A stretch of 11,635 nucleotides of DNA, taken from assembly GCA_031279915.1 (NCBI GenBank), contig JAITHO010000185.1:1-11635 (forward strand), read 5' to 3'. Of this stretch, positions 1 through 6,760 are shown in pieces; position 1 is the first letter of the stretch, and each line of letters opens with the position of its first letter. Under the pieces are notes generated by a model, which was not told the DNA's origin, did not search any database, and worked only from the letters and a program-made list of their open reading frames with translations. The translations under genes were made by a program, and so were the position numbers. The stretch is from Tannerellaceae bacterium. Lineage in GTDB: Bacteria; Bacteroidota; Bacteroidia; Bacteroidales; Tannerellaceae.

Positions 1-1232
1 AGCAGGCTGTTTTGGGCCTCTCGGAGCTGGATGCCGGAGAGGTCGCCAAGGCGGTATCGCTCGAGGGCTATGCTGTAATTTTCTTGCGCCGCAATTAGGT
101 TCGATTTCTCCAGGTTCCATAGATTAAGATTGTTTTCGTATGCCATCCATTGGTCGCTCATGTTGGTTTTGAGGGTGAGCTGGAGGTCTTCGCGCCGGAG
201 TTCGCGGTTTTCGATGGCGATGGCTGCGTTGCGCTGTTCGCGCTTGCGATTGAAGCCGTCGAAGATGTTGATGCCGACGGTGAGGCCGTAGTTAAGTCCG
301 AAGCGCTGCTGGAGGTCGTGGTTGGCAGGGCCGGGATTAGTGGCTGTGTATCCGTAGCCGGCATTGAGGCGGAGGTATGGATAGCTGCGGCTCTTGGCCT
401 TCTTGAGTTCGAGCTGCGAGATTGCAACGTTTTTGTCGGCCATAAGCATGGATACGTTGTTCTCAAGGGTGCTCTTGCGCAGCTCGGCTTCGTCGAGGAA
501 GGCGTTTGGGAGGATGACCGAATCGGCCAGGGCTATTACCTCCTCTACGTTGTCGAAGGCCATCAGGCGGTTGAGCTGCGTGCGCGAGCGATGCAGGGTT
601 TCGAGCTGGTTGAGCAGGGCTGAGCTGTCGGCGTTGAAGTCCACCTGCGCCTGCTGGAGATCGAGGCGCGACATTGATCCGATAGAGTATCGCTCCTCAA
701 CGATGCGCAGTCGCTCGCGCGAGAGGCTGAGCGTGGAGGTCAGGTTGGCAAGGCGGGTCATCTGCCGGATGAGCGTATAGTAGTCGGCCGATACGGAGGC
801 GATGAAGTCCTCGATAGCCATCCGCGTATTGAGCTCGCCCATGCTTTTGAGCTCCTTCAGCCGCGAGTATTCGGCCTGTATCCCGAAGCCGTCGAATATT
901 GTCCATGAGAGATTGAGGTTAGCGTTGGCCGTTTCGGAGGCTATGTTGTTTTGCCTGTCGACGCCCTCGGGGCTATCGTTGCGCGAAGAGTTGAGGTTGC
1001 CGTTCAATCCGCCGCTGAAGTCAAGCGTTGGAAGATAGCCGGCGGCGCCGGGAGTGGCGTTATTGTTGCTAATGATCTGTTCGTTGCGTATGATACGTAT
1101 CGAATAGTTCCGGCTGAGCCCTGTTTCTATGCATCTCTGGAGGCTATAAACCTCCGGCCCTGAAGCTTGAGCGGCGGCCATGAGCGGTATGAACAGTATG
1201 GCAAGGGCGCGGATATATTTTGTAGTCTTCAT
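1..1232 (-). CDS. TolC/OprM-like outer-membrane efflux channel, 3' end missing
   Basis: Outer-membrane exit duct of the tripartite pump encoded just upstream; the family forms trimeric beta-barrel and alpha-barrel tunnels. Translating the minus strand from the ATG at 1230-1232 gives 410 uninterrupted codons to the window edge, so the C-terminus, probably a few dozen residues, is missing. Residues 1-23 look like a signal peptide (MKTTKYIRAL, hydrophobic stretch, AAAQA) with a likely signal peptidase I site and no lipobox cysteine. The two family half-repeats are visible: strand segments LSWTIFDGFG (108-117) and VGINIFDGFN (319-328), and helical segments RYSIGSMSRLDLQQAQ (181-196) and RYRLGDLSGIQLREAQ (392-407). 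The ATG overlaps the pump's stop codon as ATGA, which implies translational coupling. The substrate is unknown. Third codon positions are C-rich, unlike the muramidase gene at the other end of the window. Confidence 0.93.
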   Translation of the reverse strand, partial: MKTTKYIRALAILFIPLMAAAQASGPEVYSLQRCIETGLSRNYSIRIIRNEQIISNNNATPGAAGYLPTLDFSGGLNGNLNSSRNDSPEGVDRQNNIASETANANLNLSWTIFDGFGIQAEYSRLKELKSMGELNTRMAIEDFIASVSADYYTLIRQMTRLANLTSTLSLSRERLRIVEERYSIGSMSRLDLQQAQVDFNADSSALLNQLETLHRSRTQLNRLMAFDNVEEVIALADSVILPNAFLDEAELRKSTLENNVSMLMADKNVAISQLELKKAKSRSYPYLRLNAGYGYTATNPGPANHDLQQRFGLNYGLTVGINIFDGFNRKREQRNAAIAIENRELRREDLQLTLKTNMSDQWMAYENNLNLWNLEKSNLIAAQENYSIALERYRLGDLSGIQLREAQNSL

Positions 1233-4200
1233 TTGGATGATTGTTTATGGCGGTCGGTAGATATATAATTGTACATGGCTGGGACGATGTAGAGCGTAAG
1301 GAATGTTGATACTATCATGCCTCCCACAACCGAAATCCCCATCGCAATGCGTCCGTTGGCTCCTTCGCCCGAAGCGAATACCAGCGGCAGCAAGCCTACA
1401 ATGGTCGCAAAGCTTGTCATCAGGATCGGACGGAGCCTTTGGGCCGATGCCGTTCGGATGGCTTCGCCCATTAGGAGGCCGGCTTCCTGCCTCTGATTGG
1501 CAAACTCAACGATCAGGATCCCGTTCTTGGCCACCAGACCTATCAGCATGATTATACCGATCTGGCTAAAGATATTCATCGTTATCCCCGACGTACTCAT
1601 GAATATCAATGCGCCCGAAATGGCAAGCGGCACGGTGAACATCACCACCAACGGATCCTTGAAACTCTCAAACTGAGCCGCCAGCACCAGGTATATCATA
1701 AATAGCGCCAGCACCAGAGCAAACATCAAACTGTTCGAACTCTCGCGGAACTCCTTCGACTCGCCGCTGAGAGCCGTGCGGAATGATTCATCCAGAACCT
1801 CGGCGGCTATGCGGTCCATCTCCTCCAAACCGTCGCCAATGGTATAACCAGGGCTTAGTCCGCTCGACACCGTCGCCGCCACGAAGCGGTTATAACGATA
1901 GAGCTGCGGCGGAGCTACATCCTCCACCAAATCCACAAGATTGTCGAGCTGTATCATAGCATTGCTGTTGCTGCGCACGTAGATGGACTTCAGATAAAGC
2001 GGCATGTTTCGCTGCTGACGGTTTATCTCGCCCAGTATCTGATACTGCTTTCCGTTCATGTAATAATATCCCATGCGCTGTCCGCTCAGAGCGTATTGTA
2101 GCGTTTGGGCGATGTTGCGCGTGCTCACTCCAAGCAGGGAGGCCTTGTCGCGGTTGATGCCTATGCGCGTTTCGGGTTTGGTGAATTTGAGGTTAACGTC
2201 GGCCATCTGGAATACAGGGCTCTCGCTTACTTTGGCGATGAAGGGAGGGATAAACTCGCGGAGCTTCTCGATGTTGGTTGCTTGGAGCACGTACTGCACG
2301 GGCATGCCCTGCCTCTGGCCGCCGAAGGTTGAGTTCTGCTGAACGAAGGCACGCGCGCGAGTCTCTTTCCTTACAGCCTCCGACATTGCGTCGGCTATCT
2401 GCATCTGCGTGCGCTTGCGCTCGTCGATGTCGGGTAGGATGATGCCCATCCCACCGTTTCCGCCGAAGCTGCGAATCATGACCGATCGGCGCTCGGGGAT
2501 AATCGAGTCGGCTATGTTGCCTAATTGCTCGGCGAAGTCGCGAACGAACTCGAAGGTGGCTCCCTCCGGCCCGCGTATGTTGACGTTGATTTGCGAGCGA
2601 TCTTCCAGCGGCGATAGCTCTGAGGGTATCTTCCGCCAGAGATAGAAGATGGATGCCAATAGCGCTGCGGTTATGATGATGGCTATCCATCTGCGGTGCA
2701 GAAAGGCGTCGAGCGTTCCGGCGTAGAACCTGTTCAGGCCGTCGAAGAAGGGTTCCGTCACGCGATAGAACCAGTTCTTCTTGTCTCGGTATCGAAGCAT
2801 CTTGGTGGAGAGCATTGGCGTGAACGTTAAGGCCACAAAGGCCGAGATCGCAACCGCTCCCGCCAGCACTATGCTGAACTCCTTGAATAATCGGCCCGTC
2901 ATTCCCTGCATAAATACTATCGGGAGGAATACGGATACAAGCGTAAGCGTTGTGGATATAATCGCAAAGAATATCTCGCGCGAACCTTCGATGCCGGCCT
3001 CGCGCGGTTCCTTCCCGTTCTCTATACGCACATATATATTCTCCGCCATAACAATTGCATCGTCAACAACCAAACCTACCGACAGCACCACGGCAAGCAT
3101 GGTTAGCACATTAATCGAGAAGCCCGCCAGATACATCACAAAGAATGTGCCTACGATTGATACCGGAATCACCACCACCGGCACCAGCGTGACCCTCCAG
3201 TCGCGCAGGAAAAGGAAGATGACGATCACAACGATGATGAATGCCTCGTAGATTGTTTTCTGAACCTCATTGATTGATGCGCGTATGAAGCGGGTGTTAT
3301 CGTAGATAACCTCAATGGATACATCCTCGGGCAGATCTTTGCTTAGCTGCTCGATGCGGTTATAGGCTTCGTTGGCGATCTCTATGTGATTAGCTCCGGG
3401 CTGCGGAATGATGACGTTGATGACCATCGGCTCGCCGTTGCGCTTAAGAAAGCTCTTGAGATCTTCGGGAGCCAGCTCGGCGCGGCCAACATCGCTGAAG
3501 CGAACTATATTGTCGCCGCTTTCCTTCACTATAAGATCGTTGAATTGCTTGGCCGTAGTCATCAGTCCAAGCGTTCGAATGGATAGCTCTACGGTATTGC
3601 CTTCTATGCTGCCCGACGGAAGCTCTATGTTTTCGGCCTCCACGGCGCTGCGAACGTCGAGCGTGGTTACTCCGTAGCCGGCCATCTTTGCCGGATCGAG
3701 CCACAGGCGCATCGAATATCGCTTCTGCCCCCATATCTCAACCCCGCTCACGTTCTGTATCGTTTGCAAGCGTTCCTTCACCACCAGCTCGGCTATCTCG
3801 CTAAGCTCCATCAGCGATCGGCTGCCGCTTCTAACTCCTATCTGGATTATTGGCGTGGCATCGGCATCAGCCTTCGATACCGTAGGAGGATCGCAGTCGC
3901 GAGGAAGATAACGCTGCGCCCGAGATACCTTGTCGCGAACGTCGTTGGCCGCCGTTTCGAGGTCGACCGACAGCTCAAACTCCACCGTGATGCGGCTCAT
4001 GCCCTGACTGCTCACGCTGCTCAGCGACCTGATGCCGGGGATACCGTTGATGTTCTGCTCCAACGGCTCAGTTATTTGATTCATGATGACCTCGGCATTA
4101 GCCCCGGGATAAGTAGTCATAACCGATATGATGGGCTGATCAACGCTGGGAAACTCGCGCACGCCAAGCGACCTGTATCCAATCATACCAAACAACACAA

Positions 4201-4264
4201 TCACCAGCACCAGCACTGTCGACAGCACCGGACGCTTAATACTCAGTTCGGATATGTTTGCCAT
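1229..4264 (-). CDS. RND efflux pump, inner-membrane transporter (HAE1/AcrB family)
   Basis: Proton-driven inner-membrane pump that would export hydrophobic or amphipathic compounds through the adaptor and the TolC-like duct; the substrate cannot be read from sequence. It has 1011 residues, slightly short of E. coli AcrB (1049) but complete. The N-terminal helix (about 10-30) is followed by a periplasmic porter domain (about 35-335), helices from about 340, a second periplasmic domain (about 545-840) and helices from about 845 to 1000. The proton-relay residues are present: adjacent aspartates in GLVVDDAIVMAEN (D401, D402) and the lysine in GLVAKNGILIVEF (K913). Other hallmarks are FPSVDQP, YPGANAEVI, FTPMLSTKML and the TM11-12 segment SFATIVGLLPLVFASG. 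The start lies 10 bases after the adaptor stop; its TGA overlaps the next ATG. HAE1 rather than the metal-exporting HME type is inferred from overall resemblance. Confidence 0.97.
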   Translation of the reverse strand: MANISELSIKRPVLSTVLVLVIVLFGMIGYRSLGVREFPSVDQPIISVMTTYPGANAEVIMNQITEPLEQNINGIPGIRSLSSVSSQGMSRITVEFELSVDLETAANDVRDKVSRAQRYLPRDCDPPTVSKADADATPIIQIGVRSGSRSLMELSEIAELVVKERLQTIQNVSGVEIWGQKRYSMRLWLDPAKMAGYGVTTLDVRSAVEAENIELPSGSIEGNTVELSIRTLGLMTTAKQFNDLIVKESGDNIVRFSDVGRAELAPEDLKSFLKRNGEPMVINVIIPQPGANHIEIANEAYNRIEQLSKDLPEDVSIEVIYDNTRFIRASINEVQKTIYEAFIIVVIVIFLFLRDWRVTLVPVVVIPVSIVGTFFVMYLAGFSINVLTMLAVVLSVGLVVDDAIVMAENIYVRIENGKEPREAGIEGSREIFFAIISTTLTLVSVFLPIVFMQGMTGRLFKEFSIVLAGAVAISAFVALTFTPMLSTKMLRYRDKKNWFYRVTEPFFDGLNRFYAGTLDAFLHRRWIAIIITAALLASIFYLWRKIPSELSPLEDRSQINVNIRGPEGATFEFVRDFAEQLGNIADSIIPERRSVMIRSFGGNGGMGIILPDIDERKRTQMQIADAMSEAVRKETRARAFVQQNSTFGGQRQGMPVQYVLQATNIEKLREFIPPFIAKVSESPVFQMADVNLKFTKPETRIGINRDKASLLGVSTRNIAQTLQYALSGQRMGYYYMNGKQYQILGEINRQQRNMPLYLKSIYVRSNSNAMIQLDNLVDLVEDVAPPQLYRYNRFVAATVSSGLSPGYTIGDGLEEMDRIAAEVLDESFRTALSGESKEFRESSNSLMFALVLALFMIYLVLAAQFESFKDPLVVMFTVPLAISGALIFMSTSGITMNIFSQIGIIMLIGLVAKNGILIVEFANQRQEAGLLMGEAIRTASAQRLRPILMTSFATIVGLLPLVFASGEGANGRIAMGISVVGGMIVSTFLTLYIVPAMYNYISTDRHKQSSK

Positions 4265-4274
4265 TGCCCAACCG

Positions 4275-5381
4275 CTATTGAGTTATGTTGTCAATCGTAA
4301 CCTTCAGGCCCGAACGCAGCTGCATCACTCCGGTAGTGATGAGCGTATCGCCTTCGGCCAGGCCTTCCAGAACCTGAACGCGGCTTTCGGTACGCAGCCC
4401 GGTGACGATCTCGGTGTACTTTGCTTCGCCGGCGCCGTACAGATATACGATGTTGCGCCCCATTTCAGGGATGATGGCCTCGCTGGGCACCGTCAGAGCA
4501 TTCTTAATCTCATGTTTGCTTACTTCTACCGAGACATATCGACCGGGCTGCACCTCTTCGCGTTCGTTGGGATAGGTTGCCCGAACCCTCATGGTGCGCG
4601 TCGACAGATCCATTTTGCTTTCGACTGCATATACTTTGGCTCTGTATTCGCGCATTCCCCTTTCGGAGTTTTCGAGGCGAAATATGATGGGAGTACCTTC
4701 GGATACATCCGAGGCATGGCTCTCGTTTATGGAAAATTCGATCTTGATGGGCGAAACCTTGGTGAGCTTAACGATCTGAGTAGATGGCGTAGCGTAAGCT
4801 CCTTCGCTCACCGACCTCAGGCCGATGATGCCGTCGAAAGGAGCCCGCAGCTCGGTTTGCAGAATGTTGGCCTTCACCAGCTCGATGTCGGCCATGAGCT
4901 TCTCGTAGTCGGTCGTAACCTGCTCGAAAGCTTCCTGGCTCACAGCATCCTTCTCCAGAAGAGCTCGCTGGCGATATACCCTGTCGCGGGCCAGCGGAAC
5001 CTCCGCCTCCAGCTTCTTGAGCTGAGCCTGCATCGGCTTGTCGTTAATCTTAGCCAGCAAATCGCCCTTCCCCACATGCGTCCCTTCCTTAAAATATATG
5101 GCCACAATCTTGCCCGAAGTTTCGAACGAGAGGTCAACCTCCTCGTCAGGAATAGCAGTGCCGATGGTGATAATCTTGTCGGTAAGCTCCTGCGGGCGCA
5201 GAATCTCAGCATTAATGTTGAGCGCCGGCCTCCTGTACGGCGAATCGCTTTGAGCCGATGCGCCAGCCGGACCCGCCGTCTCATCTTTTCCGAAATGTTT
5301 ACGTATGGAGGGATATGCAATCATCCCAATGATAAATAAAACAATAAGAGTGATAACGCTCCATCTTATTTTCTTTCTCAT
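4275..5381 (-). CDS. RND efflux periplasmic adaptor (membrane fusion protein)
   Basis: Periplasmic adaptor joining the RND pump to the outer-membrane duct (HlyD/AcrA family). It has 368 residues. The N-terminus is MRKKIRW plus a hydrophobic helix (about 8-23) with no lipobox cysteine, so it is probably an inner-membrane anchor or uncleaved signal rather than an AcrA-type lipid anchor. The domain order is canonical: first lipoyl half about 80-112 (GKIVAIYFKEGTHVGKGDLL), helical hairpin about 115-175, second lipoyl half with the signature LRAPFDGIIG (178-187), beta-barrel about 210-290 including STRTMRVRA (260-268), and a membrane-proximal domain from 290 to the end (VPSEAIIPEMG). It is the first gene of the efflux operon, with the pump starting 10 bases after its TAG. 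Upstream is a 736-base intergenic region holding the palindrome array. Confidence 0.95.
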   Translation of the reverse strand: MRKKIRWSVITLIVLFIIGMIAYPSIRKHFGKDETAGPAGASAQSDSPYRRPALNINAEILRPQELTDKIITIGTAIPDEEVDLSFETSGKIVAIYFKEGTHVGKGDLLAKINDKPMQAQLKKLEAEVPLARDRVYRQRALLEKDAVSQEAFEQVTTDYEKLMADIELVKANILQTELRAPFDGIIGLRSVSEGAYATPSTQIVKLTKVSPIKIEFSINESHASDVSEGTPIIFRLENSERGMREYRAKVYAVESKMDLSTRTMRVRATYPNEREEVQPGRYVSVEVSKHEIKNALTVPSEAIIPEMGRNIVYLYGAGEAKYTEIVTGLRTESRVQVLEGLAEGDTLITTGVMQLRSGLKVTIDNITQ

Positions 5382-5412
5382 AATAATAAGCCTAATGTAT
5401 TTACATGATTTC

Positions 5413-5445
5413 TAAATTTAACTTTAGACGCAGCGCGGCGGCAAT
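5413..5445 (-). promoter_or_regulatory. Possible weak promoter for the efflux operon
   Basis: On the minus strand, TAAATTTA (5413-5420) matches the Bacteroidota -7 element TAnnTTTG at all specified positions but the last. ATTG (5442-5445) sits 21 bases upstream, as a possible -33 element. It lies about 30 bases before the adaptor ATG. Both elements are short and AT-rich, so a chance match is quite possible; no other candidate nearby looks better. Confidence 0.3.
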
Positions 5446-5647
5446 AGTTTAATTGTAGAGCTGGCTTTTTTGAAATCCGGCTGCATTCCGTTCTGCCAAG
5501 ATTGCGCTGTTGATGGCTTACTTAGCCTGGGTGAAGTTTCTCCTTCCTCCGGAGGGGAGCCTGCCAAGCGGGCTGGGGATCTTGAGTAAATGAATTCACC
5601 CTCTTTAGATAAAAAAACATCCGGCCAATAGAATGTAGGGGCCCGAA
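5421..5647. other. Intergenic stretch without a convincing gene
   Basis: No coding signature was found here. A minus-strand open frame across 5424-5681 runs into the palindrome array, has no recognisable domain, and looks like a chance opening. The stretch contains a GC-rich palindrome around 5546-5555 and an A-rich tract (5611-5617). It separates the efflux operon from the palindrome array. Confidence 0.6.
5539..5580. repeat. GC-rich palindrome, possible hairpin or relic of a dispersed element
   Basis: CCTCCGGAGG (5546-5555) is a perfect 10-base palindrome, and two further G-T wobble pairs are possible in RNA outside it. The GC-rich segment continues to about 5579, with AGCC (5559-5562) complementary to GGCT (5571-5574). 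No T-tract follows directly on either strand, so it is not a textbook terminator. It could be a remnant of a small interspersed repeat; whether it recurs in the genome cannot be seen from one window. Confidence 0.4.
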
Positions 5648-5648
5648 T

Positions 5649-6091
5649 GAAGCTCTCAATAAATATTGAAACCCCCATCACGCCATAGCGGAGCTCTCAA
5701 TAAATATTGAAACCCCCATCACGCCATAGCGGAGCTCTCAATAAATATTGAAACCCCCATCACGCCGGAACGGAGCTCTCAATAAATATTGAACTATACA
5801 ATTCTAACGGTTTTGAGGCTTCACGGTCTATGGAAACTTCCCGCTATAGCTTTTTGGAGGAATTTATATCTATTGAAACCTATAATTCGCCCAAATCCAC
5901 GGTTTCAATAAATATTGAGAAGGCTATTTTTGCCCGAATGGAGGTTTCAATAAATATTGAGCCGCCATTTTTGTCAAAACGGAGCTTTCGATAAATATCG
6001 AAACTGCCATTTCGCTAGAACGGAGGTTTCGATAAATATCGAAACCGCCCCCGCCGGCAAAACGGAGGTTTCGATAAATATCGAGCCGATG
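5649..6091. repeat. Eleven-unit array of palindromes in 41-42 base register
   Basis: Tandem array in which each unit carries a 14-base palindromic core. Intact TCAATAAATATTGA cores start at 5656, 5697, 5738, 5779, 5905 and 5947. Variant TCGATAAATATCGA cores start at 5988, 6029 and 6071. Decayed cores sit in register at 5821 (TCACGGTCTATGGA) and 5863 (TTTATATCTATTGA). Start-to-start distances are 41, 41, 41, 42, 42, 42, 42, 41, 41 and 42. All nine intact cores have perfect 6-base arms around AA. Most units are preceded by GGAGGTT or GGAGCTC, and the linkers resemble one another (often GCC, an AT-rich middle, then AACGGAG). The first two 41-base repeats are identical and the third differs at three positions. 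The array lies between the deacetylase stop and the efflux operon. Function is unknown; a phased protein-binding array, a structured transcript, or a passive repeat family are all possible. Confidence 0.9.
6022..6049. repeat. Longest inverted repeat within the array (13-base arms)
   Basis: The eighth unit has arms GGAGGTTTCGATA (6022-6034) and TATCGAAACCGCC (6037-6049) around AA, with 12 of 13 positions paired. It is the most complete palindrome in the array and probably the closest to an ancestral unit. In the first four units the outer arm reads GAGCTC on the left against AACCCC or a decayed sequence on the right, so only the inner arm stays paired. Confidence 0.8.
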
Positions 6092-6117
6092 GAAATGTTG
6101 AAGCCGAAAAAAAGAGG

Positions 6118-6756
6118 TTATTTGGAGAGGCAAGTCGAGGCGCCGTGCGGGAATATTCGGAAGCTATATCCTTCGTTCAGCAGCCATTCGATGGATAGCG
6201 GGAGGGCGATCTTCATGTTGCGTTCGGCCTTCAGCGAATCGTGGAAGACGATGATGGAGCCGTTGCGGGAGTATCGGCGAACGTTGCGGAATACGCCTTC
6301 GGGGCTCATGTGCGGACTATAATCGCGGGTGACGACGTCCCACATGATGATGTCGTATTGCTTGCGCAGGGCGTTCATTTGCGGGAGGCGCAGATGTCCG
6401 TGGGGCGGACGAAAGAGGCGGCTATGGATGAGTTGCGCCGCCTTGTCGACATTGGCCATATAGGCGGAGGTGGGGGTGCAGATGCCCTGAATGTGGTTGA
6501 AGGTGTGATTGCCGACGCTATGTCCGGCCTGGAGGAGCATGCGATAAACGTCGGGGTGCTTCCTCACGTTGTCGCCAACGCAAAAGAAGGTGGCTTTGAT
6601 GCCGAATCGATCGAGCGTATCTAAAACCCAGGGGGTGATATTGGGACTTGGGCCGTCGTCGAAAGAGAGATAAACACATTTTTCGTTGGCCGGCTTTCTC
6701 CATATCGCCCCCGGGAATATCGCCCTGTATAGGAAGGGCGGTTGCTCGATAAGCAT
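6118..6756 (-). CDS. Polysaccharide deacetylase (NodB homology domain, CE4 family)
   Basis: Predicted metal-dependent de-N-acetylase or de-O-acetylase of an amino-sugar polymer; peptidoglycan or another envelope glycan is the likely substrate, but family membership alone does not decide it. It has 212 residues, almost entirely the NodB domain. CE4 motifs appear in order: SFDDGP (31-36, catalytic and metal aspartates), NHTFNH (83-88, metal histidines H84 and H88), RPPHG (116-120), MWDVVTRDY (138-146) and VFHDS (170-174, with the catalytic-site histidine). There is no signal peptide or membrane helix. An in-frame stop (6799-6801) lies upstream with no ATG, GTG or TTG codon between it and this ATG, so a longer secreted form is not encoded here. 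The start is 4 bases after the DUF2723 stop, implying co-transcription. The TAA (6118-6120) is followed by the palindrome array. Confidence 0.93.
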   Translation of the reverse strand: MLIEQPPFLYRAIFPGAIWRKPANEKCVYLSFDDGPSPNITPWVLDTLDRFGIKATFFCVGDNVRKHPDVYRMLLQAGHSVGNHTFNHIQGICTPTSAYMANVDKAAQLIHSRLFRPPHGHLRLPQMNALRKQYDIIMWDVVTRDYSPHMSPEGVFRNVRRYSRNGSIIVFHDSLKAERNMKIALPLSIEWLLNEGYSFRIFPHGASTCLSK

Positions 6757-6760
6757 CGGT

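Noticed and set aside
4254..5339. Long plus-strand open frame opposite the adaptor gene
   Set aside because: It is antisense to a clear membrane fusion protein with full domain order and shows no recognisable domain of its own.
5988..6042. ParB-type parS sites
   Set aside because: The outer arms (GTTTC and GAAAC) recall parS, but the palindrome has a wider AT-rich centre than the canonical 16-base site, and no parA or parB gene is near.
5649..6091. CRISPR array
   Set aside because: Period and palindromic repeats superficially fit, but the intervening sequences are related to one another (some identical), the repeats themselves vary, and no cas gene is present.
5649..6091. Short genes across the palindrome array (for example frames giving SINIE or DIYRN repeats)
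   Set aside because: The mixed 41 and 42 base steps shift the reading frame between units, and the open frames follow from the AT-rich cores. Selection appears to act on palindrome symmetry, not on a peptide.
6103..6117. Intrinsic terminator after the deacetylase gene
   Set aside because: A run of T follows the stop on the transcribed strand, but no convincing GC-rich hairpin precedes it.
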